Assembly: GCF_028435365.1 (NCBI RefSeq)
Contig: NZ_JAGTJJ010000029.1
Location: 82,412-146,411, forward strand
DNA from: Polyangium jinanense
GTDB lineage: Bacteria; Myxococcota; Polyangia; Polyangiales; Polyangiaceae
Length of the DNA: 64,000 nt
Direction: 5' to 3'
The notes beneath the pieces were generated by a model, which worked only from the letters and a program-made list of their open reading frames with translations, was not told the DNA's origin and made no database searches. Position 1 is the stretch's first letter, and each line of letters starts with the position of its first letter. Shown here one piece after another: positions 1 to 10,321 of the stretch. The position numbers were made by a program, and so were the translations under genes.

Positions 1-259
1 CGTAGATGGTGCAGCCGCGGGTCTCGGGGTGGAGGAATTTGCAGGATTTGCCGAAGAAAGGATCTTTCTTCCGGCGGAGGATGCGGCCGCCGAAGCGGTG
101 CACGGTGAAGCGTTTCTCGGCGACCTCGGGCGTGAGGCCGAAATGGGCGGCGAGCCGCTTGACGTCCCGCGCCGTCACCTCGACGCGCTCGTAGATGGAG
201 CAGCAAAATGCCACGCACTTGGTGCAATCGTATTGAACGCGCGTTCGTCCGGCGGCCAC
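1..259 (-). CDS. YkgJ-type cysteine-cluster protein, C-terminus cut by window edge
   Basis: The minus strand is open from a stop near position 312 to the window edge and translates to a Cys-rich protein. Near the start are DCTKCVAFCCS and later FGKSCKFL and RGCTIY. This Cys spacing matches the YkgJ/UPF0153 family, thought to bind zinc or iron; the next conserved block (RPxxCRxFP) would lie outside the window. I chose the GTG at 257-259 because GGAG lies 6 nt upstream and the family begins close to its first Cys pair. No partner is visible and function is unknown. The family call is from motif recall only. Confidence 0.65.
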   Translation of the reverse strand, partial: MAAGRTRVQYDCTKCVAFCCSIYERVEVTARDVKRLAAHFGLTPEVAEKRFTVHRFGGRILRRKKDPFFGKSCKFLHPETRGCTIY

Positions 260-524
260 GGCTGACTCCAGGGAGAGTTGGAATTGGATGGATGCCGCGT
301 CACGCGACGAGGCGGCGCGAGTCTAGGCGCATCGAAGGCGCGGGTCGAGGGGGTTCGTCCGAGCAGGCGATGTGGGCAAAATCACGCAGCCTAGACGAAC
401 TCATCCCGTCCCCGGTGCTCTCCCGCGCGTCCTGGGCGGCCAGGTTTGTGCGTTGTGTCGCAATTCGTCGTGACGGGGTCGAATGCGGGCGCTACCTTTC
501 AAGGACTCACGCGGAGGTGCTGTC

Positions 525-2057
525 ATGCGCGTTTTCTTGAGCGCCGCTCCGCTTGTCTTGCTGCTTGCGTGCTCGCGCCCGGCCTCGCCCGGCGACCACG
601 GCGAGTCGGCCGATGCGGCTTCCGCGCCGCCGCAAATGCAGAACCTGGCGTCGATCGGGCCCGCGAAGACGAGGCCTCTGTCGCCGCAGGGCGGGCGGCG
701 ATTCCGGGTCTCGCCGCTGGGAAACGACGCAAACGATTGCTCGGAGAGCAAGCCCTGCCGGGAAATCCAGCGAGGCATTTCCCTGGCGACGGCGCCCGGC
801 GACGTGCTCTTCGTGGAAGACGGGGAATACGCGCGGTTCACGGTGGACGGGCTGCGCGGCGAGCCGGGCCGGCCCATCACGATCTTCGCGATCGGCAAGC
901 GCGCGGTCGTCCGGCCGGATCCTGATTGCAAGAACAAGAACGCTTGTCGGGACAACATCATTCTGCGGAGATCTCACCACGTCGTCCTCGACGGGATCTC
1001 GTCGTACGGCGCGCCGCGGGCCGCGGTGGCGGTGTTTTACGGGACGAATGTGGCGATCCGGAACGGGACGTACTTCGACAACGGTCGATGGGGGATCTTC
1101 TCGTCGTTCGCGGACGATCTCGTGGTCGAGAACAACGAGGTCCGGCGGAGCCGGCGCGAGCACGGGATCTATCTGTCGAACAGCGGCGACAGGCCCGTGG
1201 TGCGGGCGAACGTGCTGCGCGACAACGACGGCTGCGGGATCCAGATCAACGCCGACATGCGCGAGAGGCCCGAGTTCGACAAGTCCGGCAAGAGTTTCTA
1301 CGGCGGCGTGGCCGACGGGCTCGTGACCGGCGCCGCCATCGAGCGGAATCTCATCATCGGCAATGGCGCCGGGCTGCTCGCGAACAACAAGAAGCGCAAA
1401 GGCGCGGGGATCAACCTCGACGGCGTGCAGGATTCGATCGTCCAGGGGAACGTGCTCTACGACAATGCCGCGTCAGGCATCGTGGCGTTCGGCGACGCGG
1501 ATGGAAGCGAAGAGGACGCGGAGGAGGACGGGGACGGTCGCTTCGGGCCGAAGGGGCTTTCGATCGTGCACAACACGGTGGTGATGCCCGAGGGGGCGCG
1601 GAGCGCGCTGCAGGTGCGATTGAGCGCAGGGCCGAACGTGGTGCGGAACAACATTCTGTATCATCGGGACGCGCGCCGCGCAGGGCTCGAGCTCGTGACG
1701 GAGAAGGACGCGAAGCTCGTGGAGAGCGACGGGAACGTCCTTGATCGAGTGGCAATCGGGGAGAGGGTGCGGCCGCTCGAAGATTGGCGAAAGCAGCTCG
1801 GCAAGGACGGGCATTCGCTGTCGCTGCCGCTCGCGCGGCTCTTCGTGGATCCGGCGCGGGGCGATTACACGCTTTTGCCCGCGTCTCCGGCGGCGCGGGC
1901 GGCGACGGCGGATCCGGTGGACGAGCACCAGGATTTCATGGGGAAACCACGGATGAGGCGGGAGAAGGGGCACAGCATTGGCGCCTGCGAGGTGGCGCCG
2001 GCGGAGCCGCAAGGGGTCAGGGCATCGCCAGTCGGACCACGCGCTCACCAGCGATGA
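525..2057 (+). CDS. Right-handed parallel beta-helix lipoprotein
   Basis: 510 residues. The ATG at 525 has GGAGG 7 nt upstream and is preferred over the in-frame ATG at 483. The N-terminus is a lipoprotein signal ending LLLAC, so the protein is probably anchored in an outer or inner membrane leaflet. After a linker comes a DUF1565-like opening (CREIQRGISLA, GDVLFVEDGEY) and then many short repeats such as NVLRDN, NLIIGN, NVLYDN and NILYH, which are rungs of a pectate-lyase-like solenoid. The end (GKPR, then HSIGACE) is typical of this fold. Polysaccharide binding or cleavage is likely, but the substrate cannot be read. The 3' end overlaps the convergent neighbour by 41 bp. Confidence 0.85.
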   Translation: MRVFLSAAPLVLLLACSRPASPGDHGESADAASAPPQMQNLASIGPAKTRPLSPQGGRRFRVSPLGNDANDCSESKPCREIQRGISLATAPGDVLFVEDGEYARFTVDGLRGEPGRPITIFAIGKRAVVRPDPDCKNKNACRDNIILRRSHHVVLDGISSYGAPRAAVAVFYGTNVAIRNGTYFDNGRWGIFSSFADDLVVENNEVRRSRREHGIYLSNSGDRPVVRANVLRDNDGCGIQINADMRERPEFDKSGKSFYGGVADGLVTGAAIERNLIIGNGAGLLANNKKRKGAGINLDGVQDSIVQGNVLYDNAASGIVAFGDADGSEEDAEEDGDGRFGPKGLSIVHNTVVMPEGARSALQVRLSAGPNVVRNNILYHRDARRAGLELVTEKDAKLVESDGNVLDRVAIGERVRPLEDWRKQLGKDGHSLSLPLARLFVDPARGDYTLLPASPAARAATADPVDEHQDFMGKPRMRREKGHSIGACEVAPAEPQGVRASPVGPRAHQR

Positions 2058-5000
2058 GGACGAGGTCCTTGCCGTCAACGGTGACGGCACGGACGCCGCG
2101 CGGCGCAACGGAGAGGGGCGGCGCGCCGTCGGCCGCGAGGCGGCCCGGCGCGCCGCTGCCGAAGACGTGCGCAAAGTGGCTCGAAGGCCCGATCGCGCCA
2201 CTCGCATCCGGCTCGACGACGACGAGCGTGTGGCCGAAGTCGTTCGCGATCACGAGCTCGCCCGTCGGGAGGAAGGTGATGTCGCTCGGGCGATTGAGGC
2301 GCAGGTCGGAGAGGGCGCCGGGCTTGGCGACGCCGTAGCGCTGGCTGTCGCCCGGGATGACGTTTTCCGCGGTGAAGGGGCCGGCGGCGGGGATGCGGCG
2401 GACGGCGTTGGAATCGTACGAGGCGACGTAGAGGTCGCCGTTCGGCGCGAAGGCGATGCCGCTGATGTTCGGGCCGAGGCTCTGCGGGACGTCGTCGACG
2501 TAGCCGGGCTCGAGCGTGACGCCGAACGTGGTGATGGCCTGGTTCGTGATGTTGATGATGCGGAGGTAGTTCGCGTCGGCGAAGTAGAGCGCGCCGTTCG
2601 GGCCGATCGTGGCCTTGCCCGCGCCGGTGTTGATGGCGACGCGCGCAGCCGTGGCGAGGCCCGCCGCCTGCTGCTCGGCGGTCGTGGCGGCGCGGCCGTC
2701 GCCCGCGACGACGGAGAGCATGCCCGTCGCAAGGTCGATCTTCGACACGCGCGGCAGGCTCGCCTCGAGGAGGTAAAGCGCGCCGCCCGCGAGATCAAAG
2801 CCGCGCAAAGAGGCGAGATCGGAGGCGAGCGCCATCCCGTTCGGGCCGATGGTGTTGCCGGTGTAGCCCGTGCCGGCGAGGGGCATGAGCAAGTTCGTCG
2901 TGCGATCCTGGGCCACGACGCGCGCGTCCGAAGTGTAGATGTAGCGATTGTTCGCCGCGTCGACGCGGATGGAGCTCAGGCTGTTCAGGGCGCGGAGCGA
3001 GAGGCCGGGCAGGTTGTCGATCTTGGTCGGGCCCGTGCCGGCGACGGCCTCGACGAGCCCCGGATTGCCGGCGGCGTCGAACAGGACGCGGCGCAGGCGG
3101 CCCTCGGCGAGCACGAGGAGCGAGCCGTTGCGATCGACGAAGGGGCGCGAGAAGAGCGCGAACGTGGCGCTCTTCGCGGGGCCGCCGTCGCCCGTGTAGC
3201 CGGCGTTCGGGATGGCCTTGCCCATGTCCCAGCTCCCGGCGACGAAATCGATGCAGTCGTTCTCGTCGAGCGCCGTCGCCAGGTTCCCGCCGGCCGGGCG
3301 AATGCGGCGGATGAGGCCGTGGCGGCTGCCGACGAGCAGGTCGCCGCGGACGGGATCGACGATGACGCCGCTGTTGATGCCGAGCGGCGTGGTGATCGCG
3401 GGGCAACCCTCGGCGGGCAGGCTCGAATTGTTGCCGTTGCCCGCGAGGTGCACGCTCTCGACGTACATCGGATCGCCCACCGGCGGGCGGTTCGCGGGGA
3501 TCTTGCGGAGCTGGATGGACGTCGCCGTGTAGATGCTGCCGTCGGCGTCGAGCGTCACGGTGAGCGGATTGACGGCGCCGATGTTCGCGATCTGATCGAC
3601 CGCGTCGGCCGCGATCGTGACGCCCCAGGCCGTGGTGGCCGTGCCCGTGGTGTTGATCGCGCGGATCGTGCCGTTGCTGTTGTCCGCGACGAGCAGGATC
3701 GAGCCGTCGGCCGTGAAGGCGAGGTCGGTGATGCCGTTGAAGCTCGCGCTGAGGCGGTTGCCGCCGTTGCCGCCGTTGCCGCTCGACGCGGTGCCGGCAT
3801 AGTCCGTGACGGTGCCGTCGGTGCGCTTGGCCCGGAAGATGCGGAAGCCCGACGCGAAATACGCGTCCTGCGTGACGGGGTGGATCGCGACGGCGGCGAC
3901 GCCCTCGGGCGCCTGCGCGACGGTCTGGATGGTCTTCGGCTGGATCGTCTTGCCGAACATCGTGACGGGCATCGAGCCGTTGTTGATGACGCGGACACGC
4001 TTGCGATCGGCGATGTAATAGTTGTTGGCCGCGTCCGTCGTGACGAACCCGCCTTCGATCGAGGCGAGCAAGGGATCCGCGCCGTCGCCGATCTCGTTCT
4101 CCTCGGGGCCGCCGCCGGCGAGGATCTTGTAATCGCCCGAGACGCCGAAGACGCCGGCGTTCGTGGTTTGTCCGGCCGAATCGATGAGGATCTCGGCCGG
4201 GCCGAAGTCGACGGCCGGGACTTCCACGACGAGCCGATCGGGCTCGGCGGAGAGGACGACGGCGTCCACACCGTCGAAGGTGACCTTGTTCATCGCGGCG
4301 TCCGCGGCGAAGCCCGTGCCGCGGAGGACGAGCGCGCTGCCGGGAGCGCCGCCGGCCGGGGTCGTGTCGAGCACGGAGAGGACGGGCGTGGTGCCGGTGA
4401 TCGTGGCCGCGACGTAGCTCCGCGCAGGCAAGCGCCCCGGGGCGGCGAGGTTCAACGGGCCGGTGACGGCGTCCGCGGGGACGGTGACGACGACCTGCGT
4501 GCCGGCGGCGTTGATCGAGGTGACGGGCGCAGGCGCGGCGGCGCCGGCAAACGTGACGGTGAGGTCGGCGGGCGAAAGGCCGACGAAGCCAGCGCCGGTG
4601 AGGGTGATGTTCTCGCCGGGTGCGTGGGGCGCGTCGAAGCCGGTGACCGCGAGCTCGGCGGGGATCGAGGCGTCGGTGATCGTGAGCGGGAGCCAGTTCG
4701 AGCGCAGGCCGTTGACCTCGATGGCGATGGCGCCGGTCGCGAGCGTGGACTCGGAGTTGCCGACGCCGAGCGCGAAGGCGAGGTCGCCGGGAGTTGCCTG
4801 GTTCGTGACGATCTTGCGGCGCGTGCCGCTGCGGCCCGGGATCGCGAGCTGGTTCGCCTCGACGGACGCAGGGTCGAAGCCGAGGCCCTGGACCTTCAGC
4901 GTGGAGGAGAGTTTGGCCTGCGTGACGTCGGTCGAACCGGCGACGGGCAGGTGGGTGAAACCCGGGGAGAACGTGGCTTGCGGCGTGCCGTCGAGGGTGA

Positions 5001-5694
5001 GCGTGACGACGCGGGTGCGGGCGACGGCGGCGGGCGTGGTGACGCTGAGGGTGCCGTCGTCGAGGACCATGACGTCGGCGGCCGGGACGTTGCCGAAGAG
5101 AACACCGACGGCGCCGATGAAGCCGTAGCCGCTGATCGTGACGAGCTCGCCGCCGGCGGCGCTGCCGGCGGCCGGCTGCATGCCGATGATGGCGACGGCG
5201 GGCTCGACCTCGATCGTGTAGTCCTGCGTCGCCTTCTGGCCGTCGGGGCCCGTGGCCACGAGCGAGACGACCTGCGGCCCTTCCTGGCCTGCGGCGGGCG
5301 TCCACGTGACCTCGCCCGTCGCGGCGTCGACCTGCATGCCGTCGGGCTTGGTCGTGAGCGAGTAGGTGATCGTGTCGCCAGGGAGGGCGTTTTCCTGAAC
5401 GGCCTGCGACGCGTAGAGGTAGGGGTCGCCGACGCGCGCAACGAGCACCGGCGTCGTGGTGAACGAGACCGGGCCGCGCATTTCTTCGTGTCCGCCGGCG
5501 CCGGCGCTCCCACCGTTGCCGCCGGAGCCGCCGCTCCCGCCCATGCCGCCGACGCCGCCCGCGCCGCCGCTGCCGGCGGGGTTCGTCGTGCCGGAGGTCG
5601 AGGGCGCATCGTCGGAGCAACCCGTCGCGAAGGCGGCGAGCGGGAGGCTGATCAGGAACGCGAGCGAGAGTCGGCTTTTCGCGCGGGAACGCAT
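2017..5694 (-). CDS. Large lipoprotein with IPT/TIG domains and NHL-type propeller repeats
   Basis: 1225 residues. The signal peptide ends in a lipobox-like FATGC, followed by a Gly-rich linker (residues ~40-68). Next is a putative cadherin/Ig-like segment (residues ~75-165), then several IPT/TIG-like modules (residues ~170-520) with the recurring ISGYGF, LTGAGF and LRGTGF pattern. The C-terminal ~650 residues carry NHL-like blades (ITDLAFTADGSILLVADNSNG, ISGIAFAPNGDLYVAS, PSDITFLPTGELVIAN). The protein is probably surface-exposed, with a beta-propeller for protein or glycan binding. Start is followed from GAGGAG-type sequence upstream. Gly-rich spacers and TIG+NHL chains are common in myxobacterial lipoproteins; the ligand is unknown. 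Confidence 0.85.
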   Translation of the reverse strand: MRSRAKSRLSLAFLISLPLAAFATGCSDDAPSTSGTTNPAGSGGAGGVGGMGGSGGSGGNGGSAGAGGHEEMRGPVSFTTTPVLVARVGDPYLYASQAVQENALPGDTITYSLTTKPDGMQVDAATGEVTWTPAAGQEGPQVVSLVATGPDGQKATQDYTIEVEPAVAIIGMQPAAGSAAGGELVTISGYGFIGAVGVLFGNVPAADVMVLDDGTLSVTTPAAVARTRVVTLTLDGTPQATFSPGFTHLPVAGSTDVTQAKLSSTLKVQGLGFDPASVEANQLAIPGRSGTRRKIVTNQATPGDLAFALGVGNSESTLATGAIAIEVNGLRSNWLPLTITDASIPAELAVTGFDAPHAPGENITLTGAGFVGLSPADLTVTFAGAAAPAPVTSINAAGTQVVVTVPADAVTGPLNLAAPGRLPARSYVAATITGTTPVLSVLDTTPAGGAPGSALVLRGTGFAADAAMNKVTFDGVDAVVLSAEPDRLVVEVPAVDFGPAEILIDSAGQTTNAGVFGVSGDYKILAGGGPEENEIGDGADPLLASIEGGFVTTDAANNYYIADRKRVRVINNGSMPVTMFGKTIQPKTIQTVAQAPEGVAAVAIHPVTQDAYFASGFRIFRAKRTDGTVTDYAGTASSGNGGNGGNRLSASFNGITDLAFTADGSILLVADNSNGTIRAINTTGTATTAWGVTIAADAVDQIANIGAVNPLTVTLDADGSIYTATSIQLRKIPANRPPVGDPMYVESVHLAGNGNNSSLPAEGCPAITTPLGINSGVIVDPVRGDLLVGSRHGLIRRIRPAGGNLATALDENDCIDFVAGSWDMGKAIPNAGYTGDGGPAKSATFALFSRPFVDRNGSLLVLAEGRLRRVLFDAAGNPGLVEAVAGTGPTKIDNLPGLSLRALNSLSSIRVDAANNRYIYTSDARVVAQDRTTNLLMPLAGTGYTGNTIGPNGMALASDLASLRGFDLAGGALYLLEASLPRVSKIDLATGMLSVVAGDGRAATTAEQQAAGLATAARVAINTGAGKATIGPNGALYFADANYLRIINITNQAITTFGVTLEPGYVDDVPQSLGPNISGIAFAPNGDLYVASYDSNAVRRIPAAGPFTAENVIPGDSQRYGVAKPGALSDLRLNRPSDITFLPTGELVIANDFGHTLVVVEPDASGAIGPSSHFAHVFGSGAPGRLAADGAPPLSVAPRGVRAVTVDGKDLVLIAGERVVRLAMP

Positions 5695-5812
5695 GGCGTG
5701 CTCCTCCTGTGACGGAAGGGAAGGATCGAGGAGGATAGAGCGGAGACGCCGGCGGCAGAAGGGGGAGGATGACAGCAGAGGACGATTCCCGTGTGCCTGG
5801 ACGAGCTCCGCT

Positions 5813-6706
5813 TCACCGAACCATGTCGTTCGTCACCCAATCGATGACGGAGCCATGCTGCGGGTTCCAGCCGAGCTCGCGGCGGGCTTTTTCGGAACGG
5901 ACGCGGCTGTTCGAGCCGAGCGCGAAGACGGCGAGCTCACGGCCCCACCGGGCGATCGCCTGATCGGCGGGCCACGACTCCGCCGCGCCAAGCCCGAGGG
6001 CCTTGCCGATCGCGCGGACGAGATCGCCGAAGGAGGCCTCGCCATTCTCCACGTAGTAAAAACTCCCTGCCGGCGCCTTCTCCAGCGCGAGCAGATAAAG
6101 CTCGGTCATGTCGGCGATGTGGACGTTCGACCAGATGTTGAGGCCGCGGCCGATGTAGCGCGGGATTCCGCTCTCCTTTGCCTGGGCGCAGAGCGGCGGG
6201 ATCTGCACGCTCTGGGCGGGCGGGCCCAGCGTGTGGCCGTAGATCAGGCTGTTGCAGAGCACGACGGTTCGCACGCCGGGGGCGGCCTCGACGATGCGCT
6301 TGTTCAATGCGACGCGGTGTTCCTTGTCCGGCTCCGGCACGACCTGCGTCTCCTCGGTGAAGATCGCACTCGACGGTTCGCCCATCGCTTCGTCGCCAAC
6401 GAGGCTCGTGCCGCTCGTGTGGAGGAACGGTTTGCCCGAGCCGGCAAGTCCGGCGAGCAGTGCGATGGCGGCGCCCTCATGGTCGCTGTCGGCGGCATTG
6501 ATGACGGCATCGGCGGCCTTCGCCTCGGCGGTGAGCAATGCGGCGTCGTCGAGCGTGCCGAGGACGGGGTCGATGCCCTTCGCGCGCACGCCTTCGACCT
6601 TCGCAGCCGAACGGACGAGGCCGCGCACGACATGCCCCAGGGAGGCGAGCCGCGCGGCGACCGAACCACCGATATAGCCGCTTGCACCGGTCACGAAGAT
6701 CTTCAT
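5813..6706 (-). CDS. NAD(P)-dependent epimerase/dehydratase-like SDR protein
   Basis: 297 residues. The ATG at 6704-6706 has AGGAG about 6 nt upstream; the longer in-frame extension has no support. The N-terminus MKIFVTGASGYIG is the extended-SDR Rossmann motif GxxGxxG. LHTSGTSLVG supplies the Thr/Ser region, but the canonical YxxxK is not clean: the segment around HRVALNKRIVE may take its place. This is typical of atypical SDRs acting on small carbonyl or epimerase substrates. It is divergent from the LysR gene at 6815 with a LysR-box dyad between them, so that regulator probably controls it. Confidence 0.82.
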   Translation of the reverse strand: MKIFVTGASGYIGGSVAARLASLGHVVRGLVRSAAKVEGVRAKGIDPVLGTLDDAALLTAEAKAADAVINAADSDHEGAAIALLAGLAGSGKPFLHTSGTSLVGDEAMGEPSSAIFTEETQVVPEPDKEHRVALNKRIVEAAPGVRTVVLCNSLIYGHTLGPPAQSVQIPPLCAQAKESGIPRYIGRGLNIWSNVHIADMTELYLLALEKAPAGSFYYVENGEASFGDLVRAIGKALGLGAAESWPADQAIARWGRELAVFALGSNSRVRSEKARRELGWNPQHGSVIDWVTNDMVR

Positions 6707-6783
6707 GCAACACTCCTTTTCTCGAGGCCTGGACGATGGAATCACCGCGGCCCTTTGACAATCCGCCGCGCATGCGCATGACA

Positions 6784-6800
6784 TGTGAATCCCTTTCACA
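6784..6800. promoter_or_regulatory. LysR-type operator dyad (T-N11-A)
   Basis: TGTGAATCCCTTTCACA is a perfect 6-bp inverted repeat with a 5-bp spacer, and it contains T-N11-A, the LysR-family core site. It lies between the divergent SDR gene (start 6706) and LysR gene (start 6815), 14 bp before the latter. Autoregulation and control of the SDR gene are inferred. Confidence 0.5.
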
Positions 6801-6814
6801 AGGCAGGGGTCGAG

Positions 6815-7825
6815 ATGGACAATCGCATGGGCGAGATGCGGGTCTTCGTGCGGGTGGTGGAAGCCGGCAGCTTCTCGGAGGCGGCGCGTCAGCTCAGGAT
6901 GACGCCGTCGACCGTGAGCAAGCTGGTCGGCCGGATCGAAGAGCGGATGGGCGTGCGCCTCGTCGAGCGCTCGACACGACGCCTGTCGTTGACCGACGAG
7001 GGCCAGGTCTACTTCGAACGAAGCGGCGCGCTCCTCGGCGAGCTCGACGATCTGGAAAGGGAGCTCGCGCAGGGAGGTGCGCACGCGAGGGGGACGGTGC
7101 GCGTCAACGCGTCGGTCGCCTTCGGCGTGCGCGGGCTCTTGCCGCTCTTGCCGGGTTTCTGGGAGGCGTATCCGGAAATCGTCGTCGACGTGTCGCTGTC
7201 GGACGAAATCGTCGACCTCTACCTCGATCGCACCGACATTGCATTTCGCGTCGGCGCGCTCGGCGACTCGAACCTGGTCGCTCGAAAGGTCGGCACGGCA
7301 CGCCGCCGGATCGTCGCTTCGCCGGCCTATCTGAAACGACACGGGACGCCCCGGACCGTCGAGGATCTCGAGCGCCACAATTGCCTAGGCTTCAACTTTC
7401 GGCGGTCGGCGCCGGTGTGGCCCATGCGGCAGGGCGGTCGTGTCGTCGACCGAACCGTGCGCGGCAGCTTGCTCGCCAACAACGGCGAGACGGTGCGCAC
7501 CATGGCCCTCGCGGGCGTCGGATTGGCGCGGCTCGCGGACTTCCACGTCGATCCCGACATCGAGAGCGGACGGCTCGTCGAAGTGCTGGCGGACGAAGAG
7601 CACAGCGACGTCGAAGACGTGCACGCGCTTTATCTCGGGGGGCAGCGCGTGCCACAACGCGTCCGCGTGTTTCTCGACCACATGGTCCCGCGGTTGCAAT
7701 CGTTCATGGCGCGTGGCGGAGACGATCGCCACGGTCGGGACGCCTCGTCAGGTCCGCGGGGCGGCTCGCGTGAGCGGTCGCGAAAGGCCCGCACGCCCCC
7801 GCCTCGTGCGGCTGCGTCGCGATGA
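6815..7825 (+). CDS. LysR-family transcriptional regulator
   Basis: 336 residues. Start at MDNRMGEM is preferred to the upstream ATG at 6785 because it places the helix-turn-helix at the usual distance. The winged HTH is residues ~8-65 (SFSEAARQLRMTPSTVSKLVGRIEERMGVRLVERSTR in short blocks). The substrate-binding domain runs from ~95 to 295. The C-terminus carries an extra ~35 residues rich in Arg, Gly and Pro, absent from most relatives and of low complexity. It is divergent from the SDR gene at 5813-6706 and probably regulates it and itself through the dyad at 6784. Confidence 0.87.
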   Translation: MDNRMGEMRVFVRVVEAGSFSEAARQLRMTPSTVSKLVGRIEERMGVRLVERSTRRLSLTDEGQVYFERSGALLGELDDLERELAQGGAHARGTVRVNASVAFGVRGLLPLLPGFWEAYPEIVVDVSLSDEIVDLYLDRTDIAFRVGALGDSNLVARKVGTARRRIVASPAYLKRHGTPRTVEDLERHNCLGFNFRRSAPVWPMRQGGRVVDRTVRGSLLANNGETVRTMALAGVGLARLADFHVDPDIESGRLVEVLADEEHSDVEDVHALYLGGQRVPQRVRVFLDHMVPRLQSFMARGGDDRHGRDASSGPRGGSRERSRKARTPPPRAAASR

Positions 7826-7851
7826 AGTCGCGCGGGCGGCGCGTCGTCGTG

Positions 7852-8757
7852 TCACTTCGCGCGCACGAGCAGCTCCTTGGCCACGTCCACGAAGAGGCGC
7901 AGCGCCGGGGAGCATTGCGCGCGGCTCGGGTAGTAGAGGAAAAAGCCGGGGACCTTGGGCGCGTAGGGCTCGAGCACACGCTCGAGCCGCCCGGTGCGTA
8001 GCTGCTCCATCACCATGGGCTCGAAGGCGTATGCCAGCCCCAGGCCTTCCTCGGCCATGGCCACGCCGAGCTCGCTCTCGTTCGTGACCACGCCTCCGCG
8101 CACCGGCACGCGCCAGTTCCTGCGACCCCGCTCGAGCTCCCATGCGTAGAGCGCCCCGGTGGTCTGCATGCGGAAGGTAATGCATTCGTGGCGCAAGAGA
8201 TCCTCGGGGCGCTGCGGCGTCCCGTGGCGCGCGAGGTAGCTCGGCGCGCCCACCACCACGAAGCGAAATGCGTCGGTGAGCCGCACCTGCACCATGTCGC
8301 GCTCGATGGCCTCGGTCAGCCGCACGCCCGCGTCGTAGCCCTCCGCCACGATATCCACGAAGCGGTTTTCGAGGACGACCTCGACCTCGATCCGCGGGTG
8401 ACGGGCGCGGAAGGTAGGCACCAACGGCGCGATGATGAAGGGCACCGCCGCCCTCGGCACCGACAGCCGGACCCGGCCCACCGTCTCTCCCGGCTGCGCG
8501 GAGACCTCGGTGAGGGCGGCGAGCGCCTGTCTCATTGCCGGGCCGGCGCTCTCCACGAGCCGCCGCCCTGCATCCGTCAGCGACACGCTACGCGTCGTGC
8601 GGGCCAGGAGCACCACGCGTAGCTGCTCCTCGAGCTGCCGCACCGCCTGGCTCACGGCGGACCTGGAGACGCCGAGCTCGCGCGCCGCGCTGCTGAAGCT
8701 CTGCAGGCGCGCCACGGCAAGGAACGCCTGGAGCTGGGGGAAGGGCGCCGTGTTCAT
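7852..8757 (-). CDS. LysR-family transcriptional regulator
   Basis: 301 residues, normal family length. The HTH is at the N-terminus (SFSSAARELGVSRSAVSQAVRQLE), followed by the typical TRSVSLTDAGRRL wing and an effector domain from ~90 to 295. It is divergent from the aldo/keto reductase starting at 8925, with a 167-bp gap that should hold the shared control region. I found no clean T-N11-A dyad there. It converges with the other LysR gene at a 26-bp gap. Regulation of the aldo/keto reductase is the simplest reading. Confidence 0.88.
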   Translation of the reverse strand: MNTAPFPQLQAFLAVARLQSFSSAARELGVSRSAVSQAVRQLEEQLRVVLLARTTRSVSLTDAGRRLVESAGPAMRQALAALTEVSAQPGETVGRVRLSVPRAAVPFIIAPLVPTFRARHPRIEVEVVLENRFVDIVAEGYDAGVRLTEAIERDMVQVRLTDAFRFVVVGAPSYLARHGTPQRPEDLLRHECITFRMQTTGALYAWELERGRRNWRVPVRGGVVTNESELGVAMAEEGLGLAYAFEPMVMEQLRTGRLERVLEPYAPKVPGFFLYYPSRAQCSPALRLFVDVAKELLVRAK

Positions 8758-8804
8758 GCGGAGGATCCGGCTTCAAGCGCGCCTCATTGTCAAGCATGGG
8801 TTAA

Positions 8805-9908
<1,104 letters not shown>

Positions 9909-9963
9909 GCAAGGCGGGACGGGGGCGGCAAGGGGAGCTGATGCGATGGAACGCGTCGTGTAG

Positions 9964-10302
9964 CTAGCCTTCCGCGTTCGGCGTCTGCTTTGCCTTTGCG
10001 GCCTGCTTCGCGCGCCGTCGCGCGGTCGCCTTCTCGGCCGCCGCGAGGAGCGGGGCGCGAATGGCGTCCACGGCGGCGGCGGGGGCGCTCGATTGTTCGA
10101 GGTTCGTGAGCACGGCCTTGGCGACCTTCGCCCAGGCGCGCCTCCGCTTCCGGATCTCGGCCGGCGAGACGCCATTCTTTTGCGCCTCGGCGGCGGCCTG
10201 CGGCTTTTGATTCTCGATGGCCCCGAGCTTCTGGCCTGCGTCGCCGAGCTGCACTTCGGGTCTGATCCGGGATCGAATCAGAGGGGAGACACTCGACGTC
10301 AT
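9964..10302 (-). CDS. Small Ala/Lys-rich hypothetical protein
   Basis: 112 residues with no recognised domain. It is strongly helical and basic, with the centre AEIRKRRRAWAKVAKAVL and a Lys/Ala-rich tail (ARRRAKQAAKAKQ). It starts 19 bp after the lipoprotein gene 10322-10777 on the same strand, so the two are probably co-transcribed. There is no signal peptide. A nucleic-acid-binding role is possible from charge alone but not demonstrated. Codon-position composition fits a real gene. Confidence 0.55.
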   Translation of the reverse strand: MTSSVSPLIRSRIRPEVQLGDAGQKLGAIENQKPQAAAEAQKNGVSPAEIRKRRRAWAKVAKAVLTNLEQSSAPAAAVDAIRAPLLAAAEKATARRRAKQAAKAKQTPNAEG

Positions 10303-10321
10303 CGAGCGGGAGGCCCGCGCC

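Noticed and set aside
1978..5712. A plus-strand ORF of 1244 codons opposite the IPT/NHL lipoprotein
   Set aside because: It is Arg/Ala/Asp/Gly-rich with no domain and mirrors the codon bias of the real minus-strand gene.
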